NCBI RefSeq assembly: GCF_020520425.1
Contig: NC_079487.1
Location: forward strand, 134,950,385-135,014,384
DNA from: Spinacia oleracea
Lineage: Eukaryota; Streptophyta; Magnoliopsida; Caryophyllales; Amaranthaceae
Direction: 5' to 3'
Length of the DNA: 64,000 nt
Notes under the pieces: generated by a model
Database searches by the model: none
What the model saw: the letters and a program-made list of their open reading frames with translations, nothing else
What the model was told of the DNA's origin: nothing
In this document: positions 13,239-25,344 of the stretch, one piece after another
Numbering within the stretch: the stretch's first letter is position 1
Layout of the letters: each line of letters opens with the position of its first letter
Translations under genes and position numbers: made by a program

Positions 13239-13787
13239 TGTTTATTAAGGTATTATGTTAGTGTTCAAGTAGTTATCTAGCCTCACAGGAGTAATGTATT
13301 CCAAAGACATAGAATTGAACCAATCTAAGCCAACTAATTGATGACTAGATTCCTCTTCTTTGATAAGGCTTAAAGAATTTAATAAAATTCTATCATTCGT
13401 GTTGATTTGCCTACTAATTTAAAAAGATTAATTTGTACTTCGTAATACGTATATCACAATTATCTATTGTTTGATTATTTTTTAAAACAATTATCTATTG
13501 TACTTGTTCATCTAAGCTAGCAAGCCACTAAATTATCTAAAATACATATTTGATGACACAAAGGCATAAGTGATAGGAGCTTGTTGAGTGCTACTTTGAT
13601 CCGAGGTTGGAGAGGGGCATGTTGTGTTGTGTGAGCAAACACATCATAGGGGTATTTTCGTAAATTCACACCAACATCAAACAAATTAGGAATATGACAA
13701 AATGAATAGTACAACCGAAAAAGGACAAAATTAATAAATAAAAGAGAAGAGAATGACAGAAAAAGAGGAGAGAGAAAGTGACATGAA

Positions 13788-13960
13788 GTACCATTTCTCT
13801 TTTACAATGTACCATTCTTTAAAAAACAAGTACCATTTTCTTTTAAAATGTACCATTCTTTAAAAAACAAGTACCATTTTTTAACAAAACACCATTTGTT
13901 TTTTTACAAAATGTCATTCTTATTTAAAAAATACCATTTCATTTCATTTTTTGTACCATT
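13788..13960. repeat. Minisatellite of GTACCATTYTTTAAAA units
   Basis: Irregular repeats of ACCATTCTTTAAAAAACAA and ACCATTTTCTTTTAAAATGT alternate in 20-45 bp units. It is low-complexity and noncoding. Confidence 0.65.
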
Positions 13961-14869
13961 ACATCATTTGTTCGATCCATAATCGGTCCAAAAAAATATG
14001 ACAGCAAGCAGTTTTATCTTTTCTCTATTTTGTCTCTTTGTTGGTGTTATGTTTTTGGTGATACATCACAGCATGAGATTTTTACTTCCTCCTTTGATCA
14101 GCTTACAACACCCATGAATCTTTGGCAACGAAAACAAAGTTGTTAAGAAGTACTCAAAGCCTGAATGGGTATGTCCTTCTTTATTGCCTATTTAATTACG
14201 GAGTAATTATAAGAGACAAATAATATTCGGCATACTTGTGAAAAGACAAAGTTGTTATCTTTAAGGAAGGCTTGATTTGGTGGCAAATGTTTAAACTCGT
14301 GACTTTAAGGTTTACGGGGCTCTTTGAAAGAGAATTCCCTTACCATTTTCTCTCACTTCAAATATGTGTGACTTGCAAAACCGATTAAGGATTAATTCGA
14401 TTATTGACTATTATTGTTTAATATTCATTTCGTCTCTTGTTTGTTCTTTTTAGCTACTTGATTTTTTGTGTCTCACAAAAAAAGTCAGAAAAATTTAATT
14501 TTATTTACAATTAGCATTTCTATATTCTAATGTCACTTTCCACACACTGTTGGTTCAATCACATTTCCAACACTTAAAATAAAACCATTGATCTAAATTT
14601 GCCCTTTTGAATATTTCCCCACTCAAAAAGAATAAGAGTGGACGAGTAGTATATGTGAGTAATTAAGCCAAGAGACAAAAGCCTAGAAAATGAAAGGATT
14701 AGGGTAATTAAATATGCATATATATACGGTCCAAACTCCAAAGCATATGGTGTCCCATATCAAGATTAGCAATTATGTTCGTAAGTGGGTGTATGAAAAA
14801 CCACATTCTACTCTCACGTTTGTTATCGTTTCTAAATTTAGTGATCGTTCGACTTACTTGGTCAGTATC

Positions 14870-14930
14870 AAAAATTACAACATAGCCAATGTCAAAAAAA
14901 AAAAAAAAATAAAAAAAAAATTACAACATA
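14870..14930. mobile_element. Minimal retroposition footprint (poly(A) with 15-bp target duplication)
   Basis: AAAAATTACAACATA occurs at 14870-14884 and again at 14916-14930. Between them is only a short unique stub (GCCAATGTC) and an A-rich tail. This is the pattern left by a severely 5'-truncated LINE/SINE-type insertion. Confidence 0.5.
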
Positions 14931-15070
14931 ACATTCTGGATGTTAAAGTCGAGATGATAAATTATTATTATTTTTATCTTTTTCTCTTTATAATTATTTG
15001 CTTCCGTATATTTAGGATTTTATCTACCATGCACCCAGATAAAAACGGTAGCCTAAAAAAATCTATGAGA

Positions 15071-15207
15071 TAAGTCACTAAACATTTTTTTTTTGGTGCG
15101 AATGAGCCACAAAGGGCGGGGATGAGAATCGATCACAGGATCACCTGGAACCGGGATGGAAGCTCTAACCAACTGAGCTATCCATCACTCTCTAAGTCAC
15201 TAAACAT
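15071..15207 (-). mobile_element. tRNA-derived SINE with 15-bp target-site duplication
   Basis: TAAGTCACTAAACAT is repeated exactly at 15071-15085 and 15193-15207. The 107-bp insert between them (15086-15192), read on the minus strand, begins with a tRNA-like 5' part carrying a clear Pol III A box (TAGCTCAGTTGG, followed by TTAGAGC). A weaker B box follows (GTGATCGATTC) in tRNA-like spacing, then a short tRNA-unrelated part, and the insert ends in about ten A residues. This is the structure of a short plant SINE mobilised by a LINE reverse transcriptase. Perfect target repeats suggest a fairly recent insertion. Similar poly(A) SINE families are known from Amaranthaceae, but I cannot assign a family name. 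Confidence 0.82.
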
Positions 15208-16363
15208 ATAATATCATTTGCAAATTTTATTTGATATTTAATATATGACAATATTATCTGTAATTAAAAAAGTCAAAACTTTTTATCAATCAAAATGTCA
15301 ACGCTTGAATTTTTTCCTTGAGAAGTCACTTCCTATATAAAAAAATCACACCTAAATTAATTATGCCCTTTAGAACACTTCAAAGTTCAAAATACTTGAG
15401 TGGTTAAAGAAAAATATAGGAAAGAATGTTACACAAACATGTTTGGGTTGCAGAGCTTTACATTTTCTGTTATTTTATTTTATTTTCTTTATATAGAATT
15501 CATGTTTTAATCTGTTGATTAAAAGTGGACACCTTGACATCGACCTTAGGACAACATGTTGACATTTCCCCCCTAATATCTCATGCATAACTTTCTTTCA
15601 TTATTAACTTTGAAGTTTTGTTATTAGAGAATTTAAATGTATTGAATTTCATACTCCGTAAATTTTGAGATAAATTATACTACTCGTGCCATTAACTAGT
15701 TCTAAACCCGTTTTTGAACATGTTTTAACATAGTCATTGACCATATTGAGATGACTTTACTCTTATCAATTTAAGAGGATTTGCATAAATCATTTTCATT
15801 TGTTTTTCTTGCCTTTATACCATTATATTTATCGATCCAACCCATCTAGCCATTAGGTTGAGTTTATTGACCCAACCCTGACCAGCCATACGCCAAGCAC
15901 AACAAATCAAAACCAGGCATAATTTAATATGAACTGCTCATCCAACATTTTTTATCGAACCCCCTCACGGCCTCTCCATGTCTTCTCGCCAAATTTCTAA
16001 TCCACCTCAATCGACCTTATTAGTGAGCCGACACCTAATCAATTAAACTAAAAGTCTATCTAGCGGCTATATACGTGGGTGTGATGCTTGTGAATGATTT
16101 CCACCTTGGCACGGTGGTCGGTGGTCGGTGTCGGTGGCTGGCCTGGCCACCTTCACATTTAGAACTAGGCACGATTTCATTCAAATATCTAAAAGCCCAA
16201 AGTATTCAGAATTCTGAACCCAAACCCACACAAAAATAGCCTCAAAGTTCAGAAACATCTGGAACCTTCTATCTTTCCAATTTCCAGTGACCCCTTGTAA
16301 GAATTGGAGCAGAAAACAAATGGATTAGACTGAAAACTTCCACCGAGAGTCACCGTTTAAAAA

Positions 16364-19300
16364 ATGGCGGTAATCTCATTCTCTCTCCTCCGCCACCACG
16401 CGTCACCGTATCTAGCTCCTCCCACCACCGCCACCTTCCTCCTTCTCCGACGCCGATTCTCTCCCCTCACCACTACAATTGTTTGCAGAAACATCCATGA
16501 CAAAAGCAAGCAAGCTCAATCAAACGCGCTCAAGGCGGCGCGTGAATTCACACGCACCAAACACACACAATCTTCTCTTTCCTCACTCTCGAAACCTCAG
16601 AGTCTCTCTCCTAATCAAGCCGTAGGAACTGTAGCTTCAGCTCAAGCCAACTTCATGCGCGTTGTTGTACAATCCACTCCTCCTCCAGAAGAAGAAGACT
16701 CTGGAGCTTCCGAGATGGAGAATACGCACATTCCAGAAGGTTCTGGCGGAATTGAGCTTCTATGCGTGGTGAGAGCCGTGTTGAAGAAGATTAAGCGGAG
16801 GGTTTTAGTAGGGGATAGGGTTTTGGTAGGGTCAATTGATTGGGTGGATCGCCGGGGCATGATAGAGAATGTGTTTCCTCGGAAGTCGGAGATTCCTGAC
16901 CCTCCGATTGCGAATGCTGATCATTTTCTGGTGGTGTTCTCGCTGGATCAGCCTAAGGTTGAGCCGTATTCGTTAACTAGGTTTTTGGTTGAGGCTGAGT
17001 CTGCTGGATTTCCTCTCACTCTTGCTCTGAACAAATGCGAGCTCGTTCGCGATGAGGTTTGCGTGTCTAGCATTGATTAGATTGTTGTTGATTACCAGAT
17101 TAGTTAAAATTTGTTGCTCAAATGTGTATATGTTTTGAACTTTTGGAGTGGCATTGCGGGTTGTTGTACTGATATTTTGTGTGACATATGAGGAATTAAC
17201 AAAGTACTGTTTGGTAGATAGATAATGTGGTAGTGGAATGGAGGGAGAACATCAGTATATTAGCCTGTTAGGTTAGCTGCGTAGTGTTTGATTGATTGAG
17301 CTTAAAACCTTGAAAATGTTTTGGATGTTGAAAGTTGTGCTTCGAGTTTGATGATGTTTAGAGACAAACATACATAATATTTTGTGAAATGATGGGTAAA
17401 TAGGGCATTGGAGCAAGTTGGATGATACTTTTGAGCAAGTTAAAAAGAATCCAGGTTCAGCTTTTAGCATGATTGAGCTGAAATTTGTAACTGAAAAACA
17501 GTATTTTGATGTGTGTGTTGTATGTGTGTTTTCCACGTTTTTAAGAGTGTATGGTATGTTAGTTGTAAAATTTAAGTGAGCTCACTGCAGTGTAGTACTT
17601 TGAAAACTGAAAATTTTGTTCTGTCTGATGGTGCTCGGAGGCAATGTGCGTAAGTTTTTGTGAACTAACATAGGGAATGGAGTGTTGAAGACTTTGAAGA
17701 GAGTTGTATAGTCGCGTGGGAGCAAGTTCAATACAATGCAGGTGTTTAGTGCTTATGATTTTACTTACCTACTTACATAATATTACCCTCAATGTTAAGT
17801 GACAACTGACAAAAGACAGGAAGACAATCTTTTAATGCAAGATTGCAAGTAGCCTATCCTTTTAGTGGTGTCATGGAATTTTGCTAGGAACTGTTGTAGG
17901 TTTAATGATCACACTCTTTTGTTTATTTGGCTTGCTCATCTCAATTCAATTTGATTTTAGAGAAATTAGTGGTCAAACTTCAACCTCGAAAGCATGCGTG
18001 TGTTATTCAATAGAGGGAGTATTACAATAGTAGTTGCGTAGCATTTTACTGTGTCCGCTGCAATTAATATGCTGGGTGCTGAAGTTTGTGTTTTCAGATT
18101 GGTGAAACTTAGAGAATGTGTATATTTTCACAATTTGGTTGAAGAAACATGTTTGGTCTGAGTAGGATAAGATTTGTCAGAGGACATTCCTAACAGAGTA
18201 GGCGTAAACCATAATGATCCTAGGTTGAGATTAGAGTTACTCTCTAATATATGTCAGAGACTCAGAGTTACAAACAACGGGAAAGCTGAAAAGAATGCAA
18301 TCTTCTAGTGCCGGGAGCTTATGCTCACATCGATATCTGTAAAGTAGTTCGTCTTTGACTTATTTAGCTAGTGTGTTTACTTGTTCCTTGAGGCTTTCTA
18401 GGGTTGTGTATGAAAGAGGGGGGAACGAGTATTATTCTCTTTGAATTTTTGAGAGCGAAGTAAAACAAAGTGTTTTACCTACAGGTTCAACGGCCTCTAA
18501 GTTGGTCGATTTTGCTTGGTTGGCCATATTGTGTGACCTAAACTTATCCAATGTCTATGTTGCGGCTCATGTGGATTCACAAGCTCTTTTTTTATTTTAT
18601 TTTAAATCATTGGTACTCTATCTGTTTTAGTGATTCTTTGTTTCTAAAGTTGGTCAGTTTTGATGATGGAATATGCAGGTTCTGGTTGAGTGGAAAACTA
18701 GGCTTCGTCAGTGGGGATACATACCCATATTTTGCAGCGTTGAGTCAAAACGCGGACTTGATTCCCTCGCATTTTACTTGAGAGATAGGACAACAGTGAT
18801 TGTTGGTCCAAGTGGTGTTGGGAAGTCCAGTCTGATTAATGCCTTGCGAAGCACTGATCAAACCCCCACCCTTATGGAAGACGGTAGCTTGTTTGATCAT
18901 GTGGGTTTCAAATCCCTCTTGTTTTCTATGATCCTCTCATCTCTTAATTTTACAAATTATAATGTTATTCCGAAAGGTTCATAGCTTAATTGTCCTCTGT
19001 TCTGAAATGTGAACTATCAGATTTCAGGCAGCAAATGGTTTGACGAGCAGCGAGTTGGAGAAGTTTCTGCTAGAAGTGGAAGAGGGAAACACACAACTCG
19101 AAACGTATCTTTGCTACCATTAGCTGGAGGTGGATATCTAGCTGATACCCCAGGTTTCAGCCAACCTAGTCTAATGAAGGTGACAAAACAGACCCTCGCA
19201 CAGGCATTCCCTGAGGTAACTTCGGTTTCATTTCAATTTAAAACAGATATAACAGCCCATTTGGTAGTCGGTAATAAATGGGAGGAATGAGAATAAAATC

Positions 19301-21760
19301 TAAGTGTAATTTGGCAAGAAAATAAAATCATGATGTCAATGGTAATGAAATTTTGTCTCAAACTTGGTGTTGTTCTTCATAAATTTTCATTCCCGCCTAA
19401 TACCAACGGTAATGAAAATTTATAAAGAAAAAGAGATAATTTTGAGTGAACTTGTATCACCATGGGATTACATATTGTTTTTCCTTACAAATTTACATAC
19501 AAATTTATTCCCATTTACACAATTTATGGCCGGCTACCAAACGGGTCGTAAATGTTTTTTCTATCTTCCTGTTTTCTTCTACATTCATTTGCATACAACT
19601 GATAAACTGTATATTCAGATCCAGAAAAAACTGGAAGCAAACAAACCTAAAGGATGCACATTCAACAATTGCTTGCACATTGGTGAACCTGGATGTGTGG
19701 TAAATGGAGATTGGGAGAGATATCCGTATTACTTTCAACTACTGGATGAAATTAAAGTAAGGGAGGAATTCCAACTAAGAACAATGGGCACGAAGAGGGA
19801 GGGCGACGTAAGGTATTGTAAATATTTTTCTTACTGTTTTTTGTGCAAGAGAATCTCTAATACTCCGTATTGAGTTGCTTGTTACTTATCTTGGTCTCTT
19901 TATATTAGATCTGATCAACTATAGCCCGACCCAACCCGAAAAAGAGCGGGTTTGGGTAGCCTAAAATATGTTCTTAGACCAAAACCAAACCCGGCCCGAA
20001 AAAGCCTGTTTCAGCCCGCAAAGCCCACATCAAATTTATGGGTTTGGGCTTGCTTTTTGGTGTTAAAGCCCGGCCTGTAGGGATGGCAAATGGGCGGTGC
20101 GGGTGCGGGTACGGGGCCCCCTCCCCCGCACCCGTACCCGCCAAAAAAATTTACACCCATCACCTACCCGCCACCCGCAGCGGGTATAATTTTTTCGTCC
20201 ACACCCGCCTATGCGGGTACATTCCTATAATCGTACCCGCTCCACCACCCACGTGGATATCCACCAACCGCTTTTACCCGCCTGTACCCGCCTCCTTAAT
20301 AATATAATAAAATAATAAAAAAAATCTTGTTTATATGACATGTTTATCAATGTTCTCAAACTAACAATAAAAGTATTTTTAGAACGTTCTTAAATACCGA
20401 AAATTAATAATTTCACCATAAATTACTTAAAGAAATACACAAATCTCAATCAATACACACAACATTTGCTCCCATATACAATCTTGCATCATCTTCATCT
20501 TCGACATCGTCCTCAATATCATATATATTCACCACCTTAACGACACCACCACCTGCAAAATTGCATAAATTTATATAATTAGAGTCTAAATTAGATTTTA
20601 ATATATCATAAATTATTACTCTACGTCTGAAAATAATTTGCTAATGCAAATTGCCAAGTTGAAGCGCATCTCAGGGAGATCCTCAATTAAAACATCAAAT
20701 AATAAAATAGCAAAACTATTGACTATTTACCAGTTAATAATAATTTGCTAATGTAATTGCCCTTTTTTATTCTATTTCACACAACATTACTATTTACCAG
20801 TTACTACATCCATAATTTTCAATTCCAGAAGTATATTGTTCATCAGTACACAGTCCAAGCAGAGGAACAGACTGAGACTTCAAATATGCTTTTTAAAAAT
20901 AGCTGAATAAAGAAAAGTCCTTCCATACTCCATATTCGATACCAAGTATTAAATTTCTTAGCTACTCAAGTCAAAATATAGAGAAATTTCTAAACCAAAT
21001 TCTCATTATTATTCTGTTTCAAAGGATTAAATTCCACACATAATTTCAGAATTTGAATTATTCAGTGTAATTAACAACTCCCAAAAATCACATTACTATT
21101 ATAATCACCAAAAAACGAAAGAGGAATTCAAATTAATCGAATAGGAAGTAGATAAACGAATTGTAAATAAACGAATTATAGATAAACGAAGTGTAGATAA
21201 ACGAAGTGTAAAACTGACTTTGAGGGATGAGTGCGGCTCGCCGGCTCGACTGAAGACGGAATGAGAAGGAGGCTCGACGGAAGACGGAATGAGATGGAGG
21301 CTCGCCGACGAAGAGAAGGAGGCGCCGGCTTCACTGACTAAGTTACTAGGGTTTTCAACTTTTCATCCAAATGTGCAAATGGAGTAAATGGGCTTATATA
21401 TTAGTAAAATTTGTAAAAAAAATTCAAAGAATGCGGGTATAAGACATGCGGGCGGGTAGGAGGCGGGGCGGGGCGGGGCAGGCGGGTATGGAGCGGGTAT
21501 GACCTAATATCCACTACCTACCCGGCGGCCTGACCCGAATTTTAATCACCTCTACTTTATATTACAGGAACAAGGTGGGAGAAATGGGTGTGACACTATC
21601 TGAGCCAAGACTGGAGTCAAAGAAGCACAGGAGACAATCTCGCAAGAAAGTGAACCAGTCTTTGTTAGACGACTTGGATGAGCTGGATGATGATGATGAT
21701 GATGACGAATACTTGGAAGATAATCCTATAATCCGTGCTATGGAGCAAGAAAACTTGTAG
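16364..21760 (+). CDS. Organellar-type small-subunit biogenesis GTPase RsgA (YjeQ family)
   Basis: Five exons, 16364-17056, 18679-18900, 19021-19215, 19619-19812 and 21568-21760, give 498 aa. RsgA is a circularly permuted GTPase that checks late maturation of the bacterial-type 30S subunit. The plant homologue (remembered as EMB1688/At1g67440) is organelle-targeted, and the Arg/Ser-rich N-terminus here fits a transit peptide. In order I see an OB-fold region (about 85-185), G4 as NKCE (223-226), G5 SVES (251-254), G1 GPSGVGKS (274-281), a G2-type GKHTTR (327-332) and G3 DTPG (347-350). The zinc site is Cys383, Cys388, His390 and Cys396. An acidic C-terminal tail follows. G4 ends in Glu instead of the usual Asp. 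Introns 1 and 4 are long (1.6 and 1.75 kb), and introns 3 and 4 contain transposons. Confidence 0.95.
19253..19548. mobile_element. PIF/Tourist-like MITE in RsgA intron 3
   Basis: The ends are CAGCCCATTTGGTAGTCGG and, on the opposite strand, CGACCCGTTTGGTAGCCGG, with a 3-bp TAA target duplication (19250-19252, 19549-19551). At 296 bp it makes up most of the 403-bp intron. The splice acceptor at 19618 lies 67 bp beyond it. Confidence 0.8.
20076..21555 (-). mobile_element. Transposon with GCGGGT-rich ends in RsgA intron 4
   Basis: The left end (GTAGGGATGGCAAATGGGC, then GCGGGTGCGGGTACGG) and the right end (on the opposite strand GTAGAGGTGATTAAAATTCG, then GGGTAGG and CGGGT motifs) form an imperfect inverted repeat about 1.5 kb apart. 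On the minus strand the interior has a short coding-like stretch near 20470-20560 (VNIYDIEDDVEDEDDARLYM) and a GC-richer, Ser/Pro/Arg-coding stretch at about 21225-21345. These look like remnants of a transposase or captured gene. Probably a decayed hAT-type element; the superfamily is uncertain. Confidence 0.5.
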
Positions 21761-22199
21761 GATATTGAAGATGAAGCATTTGAATAGGGAGATGATGATG
21801 ACATCTTACTTTGTTTAGACTGTTTTGAGGATATTGAAGGGGAGGAAAAGTTTTGAACCCTTGTATTTTGCTCCTTTCTTGTAAATAGTGAATCACTAAA
21901 GCAAAATACTTGTATAGATAAATCTTTGGGGTCAATTTAGTTGCTGATTATGTTGAAATGAGTTACATATTTGATATTCTTGGATTATGTGAATATATGA
22001 CATTGGCTTGTTGCCTGAAATTTACGATCACTGTCAAAGTGTACCCAAGGTGAGTTAAGGATACGAACTTGATTGACTACCGTGAAAGATTCTGATGAAC
22101 AGGCCTTTTGTGGCCGAATAATAGAGGTTTACGGCTTGCGTCATTACGTGAAAGACCCTTTGTTCATGGCATATTGGCATGGGATCTTTACAGGTTTGC

Positions 22200-22515
22200 T
22201 GTAAAGATGGCCGTGGGGAGGGCCGGGTCAGGCTGAGTCCATGCCAAACCCACATTGTATCAGGGCGGGTCGAGTCAAGTCCACACCCAGCCCACATTGT
22301 ATTGGGTTGGGCTGAAAAGTTCAAAAACAGGCCCCCAAGTCCATGGGCTTTCGGGCTGCCCGGGCCTTTCGTGAATCATGACTAAGCCTAAATTTAGCGT
22401 GCCGGCTCGAGTCATGTATTGTCGTGCTTTTTCCAAAAAAAGGCTGCCCATGGCCTACGACTTTGTGCTCGTGCCGAGTCAGTCGGGCCTTCGTTTGGCC
22501 CAGCCCACAACCATC
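22200..22515. mobile_element. Small TIR element with GGGCCGGG/GGGTCGAG-rich body
   Basis: The left end TAAAGATGGCCGTGGGGAGG and the right end, on the opposite strand TAAAGATGGTTGTGGGCTGG, are inverted repeats. The GC-rich, purine-skewed body is typical of decayed plant hAT-like elements. A truncated relative with the same terminus (CCACAACCATCTTTA) lies at about 29943-29957. Confidence 0.55.
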
Positions 22516-22971
22516 TTTAGATTACTGTAATGCCCAGCAAGCACAACTCTATACAATTAATTAACTCTACGCACAAGCTTTTGTACTGATGCCATTTATT
22601 CAAGCTTCACTTTGACCGAACTACGGAACCAAGCTCAAGCTTTAGCCAGATAGGCTCATAATCAAAGCCACAAAAGATCAATAATTTCATCAACTGAAAG
22701 ACAAGAATCTCATCAGATGAATTTGTACATCCTATTTTCTGAACATTGCTGAATGCAGCAGTCACAAGACAAACTCTACATCACAAACTTTAACTTCAGG
22801 AGTTTCAGGTACAGATCAATCTTCCTGAACTCAATAAACCACAATCTTAATCTCCTTCTAACACAAACCACAATACTCTGATTCAAAGTTTACGTATTTC
22901 AAGACACAAACCTTTGTACTGACGCAGTATGTAGGACATTCTACATCGATCTTCCATCCCTCTGTGTCCTA

Positions 22972-23300
22972 CTCCCTCCGTCCCGGAATACTTGACCTGT
23001 TTTCCTTATCGGGCCGTCCCTTAATACTTGACCTGTTTCTAAAAATGGAAATATTCTAACAATATTATATTATTTCTCACTCCACCCGCTATTATCCCAC
23101 CCACCTCCTACTCCATACAAAAACTAATTAAAAATTCAACCCCTACTCTCCCCCAACCCCACCCCTTTACACATTTCCCACTAACTACATTAAAATAATA
23201 CCCCACTATCAACTACTACCTATTAAATTAAATAAGTCAATTCAAGTCTCTTAAACTCTGTGCCGGTCAAACCGGATCGAGTATTCCGGGACGGAGGGAG
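22972..23300. mobile_element. Complete Stowaway MITE
   Basis: The ends CTCCCTCCGTCCCGGAATA and its reverse complement are flanked by TA (22970-22971, 23301-23302). The subterminal GGGCCGTCCCTTAATACTTG repeat of the end is typical. 329 bp, noncoding. Confidence 0.9.
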
Positions 23301-24763
23301 TAACTCCTAAGGTTGGTCGTAGCAATTAACAAATAGTGAAGCTCCACTAAATGCTTCACGGTTCATTGATCTAACCAACACGAAGAATTAAATTTAAAAA
23401 TCTGCACTGTCTAAAAATTTATGAATCACCTTCCTTGTGTGCAACACCTACTACAAACTACTTTTCTAATGTTAACAACTGAGGAACCAACTCAAACTTC
23501 CTACCTGCAACATCAGCCTAAACACCATGAATGAATAACTCCACCTACTAGACCACAAACATTACATTAACTAAGGAAAAAAAGAACCTTATGTAGCTAA
23601 CTTCACTTAATCCACTGTCATCGCTATGTTCATATATTGTTAATAAAGAACAATTGAAGATAATTTTTCTATGCACCAAATAATCACTGTCTAAGACGTA
23701 GCATTAAAGGACTAGGCCTTACGGTTATGGTGATTCAATGTGTACGCTCTGACTCACACTGAAATGTGGAATGGTACTGAGCCACTTGTTTAACTGGTTA
23801 AAATATTTGACATATAAGCAAACATTGGCAGAAACTAATCTAATGATGCAAAGCAAGCTAATCAGTTCATAGATGCATCTCAAAAATTGCAAGAAATGAC
23901 CACGCTACATTATCTTAACTGACATCCTGCCTGCAGTCTGGGTATTGTATAGTTCGTGCTTCTAGACCAATATCATCAACCATACGGCATTAAGATCCTA
24001 TCAAAAATCGTACATGCTTACTGTAAAAAATATCTGAATGCAGCATTGTCATAAATATAACTCTACATCACAATTCTGACTTCCATTAAAATAAGCCATC
24101 TCTGTCAACTCCACAAATCACAAGCTTAGTTTCCTTTCAACACTAATAAACAACTTCAATCCACCATATATTCAAAAGTAAGATTGGCATGTCATATTAC
24201 ACAACTATTTTCTTTCTTCTAGTATTTGTATCAGAAGAATCTGTTTGAGTTACTATAAAGTCATCCTTAGGCAGAAATTTGAAGGAGTATGTGGGTGTTC
24301 TATACTCATCTTCTAACTCCCTCAGTTCATACCACAGAATCAAGCTCCTTTTTGCAGTTTTTTATCTTACCGATCCTTAAGGGGGAAACCAAAGGTAAAA
24401 GATAATGTGTCAAATTTTAAGGATCATCTCCCATTCTCCCATGACAAGTAAGATACTAGGTGTACATCAAGAAGCTAAAGTGAAAACTGTGTGTTAAGTG
24501 TAAGGGAGTAAGACACTAAAATTTCTCATTTTTACAGCGTAGCAATCAACTATTTCGAAAAACTCAACTTCGTAACTGAAACATCATGAACATAGACACA
24601 ATGTCAAAGTGATCAGAAAAACTCCATCAGTCACTAATTAGACCAGCAACATAACCGATACGAACTAAATCTGGTGCAAACCTAGAAAATCAAATAACAC
24701 AAATCAAATGCTACAGTTTTGTCTAACACTTGAAAATATTCAAATACAGAGTAACTACCAATC

Positions 24764-25203
24764 CAATCAAGATTCTGTTGTTTAACACTAGAAGAAGGAT
24801 ATTTCACTCCACATTCAACACCAATCTTCTAATCATCAACCAAACCATCAAATAATTGATTCAAGAAACAACAAAAAAGAAGCAATAACCAACCAAATCA
24901 AGTCTAAAACATTATCATCACATTAAACTCCATGTTTAAAAAACAAGAAGTTCAATTTTAACTCAATTATAATGATGTAGCCAATCAATATTTTGTTGTT
25001 TAACACTCGAAGGAGGATATTTCACTCCACAATTAACACCAATCTTCTAATCATCAACCAAACCATCAAATAAGTGATTCAAGAAACAACAAAAATAAAA
25101 AGCAATAACCAACCAAATCAAGTCTAAAGCATTATCATCACATTAAACTCCATGTTTAAAAAAAACGAGAAGTTCAATTTTAACTCAATTATAATGATGT
25201 AAC
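24764..25203. repeat. Tandem duplication, about 217 bp x 2, downstream of SPCS1
   Basis: The two copies (about 24764-24979 and 24980-25203) share TTGTTGTTTAACACT, GGATATTTCACTCCACA, CTTCTAATCATCAACC and TAAACTCCATGTTTAAAAA at over 90% by eye. The second copy ends about 140 bp from the SPCS1 stop codon, in or near its 3' untranslated region. Confidence 0.85.
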
Positions 25204-25344
25204 CAAATGTTGCCGTGAACAAACGTCTAAAACTTCACTAAAATTTCCAATAATAAACAGCGTAAGCTCAACAACATCATCATAAAACGACAATTCAGCA
25301 TAATTTTGACCTAAATTTGGTATTCCTCCCTCCCTCAAATTTCT

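Larger units (their letters stand above)
9750..16330. other. Intergenic region between F-box/kelch and RsgA genes
   Basis: AT-rich sequence with no convincing gene. Apart from the elements listed separately (12384, 12940, 13788, 14870, 15071) I see degenerate transposon-end sequence near 10020-10200, a G-box-type CACGTG at about 11708, and homopolymer runs. Short open frames here have no recognisable protein. Confidence 0.55.
21761..25344. other. Intergenic region between RsgA and SPCS1
   Basis: No gene is visible. The first 250 bp contain the RsgA 3' untranslated region. The rest holds a TIR element (22200-22515), a Stowaway MITE (22972-23300), a tandem duplication (24764-25203) and unremarkable AT-rich sequence. 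Confidence 0.55.

Noticed and set aside
15113-15192. tRNA gene on the minus strand
   Set aside because: The A box is good but the B box and acceptor pairing are poor. A poly(A) tail and 15-bp target duplication identify it as a SINE.
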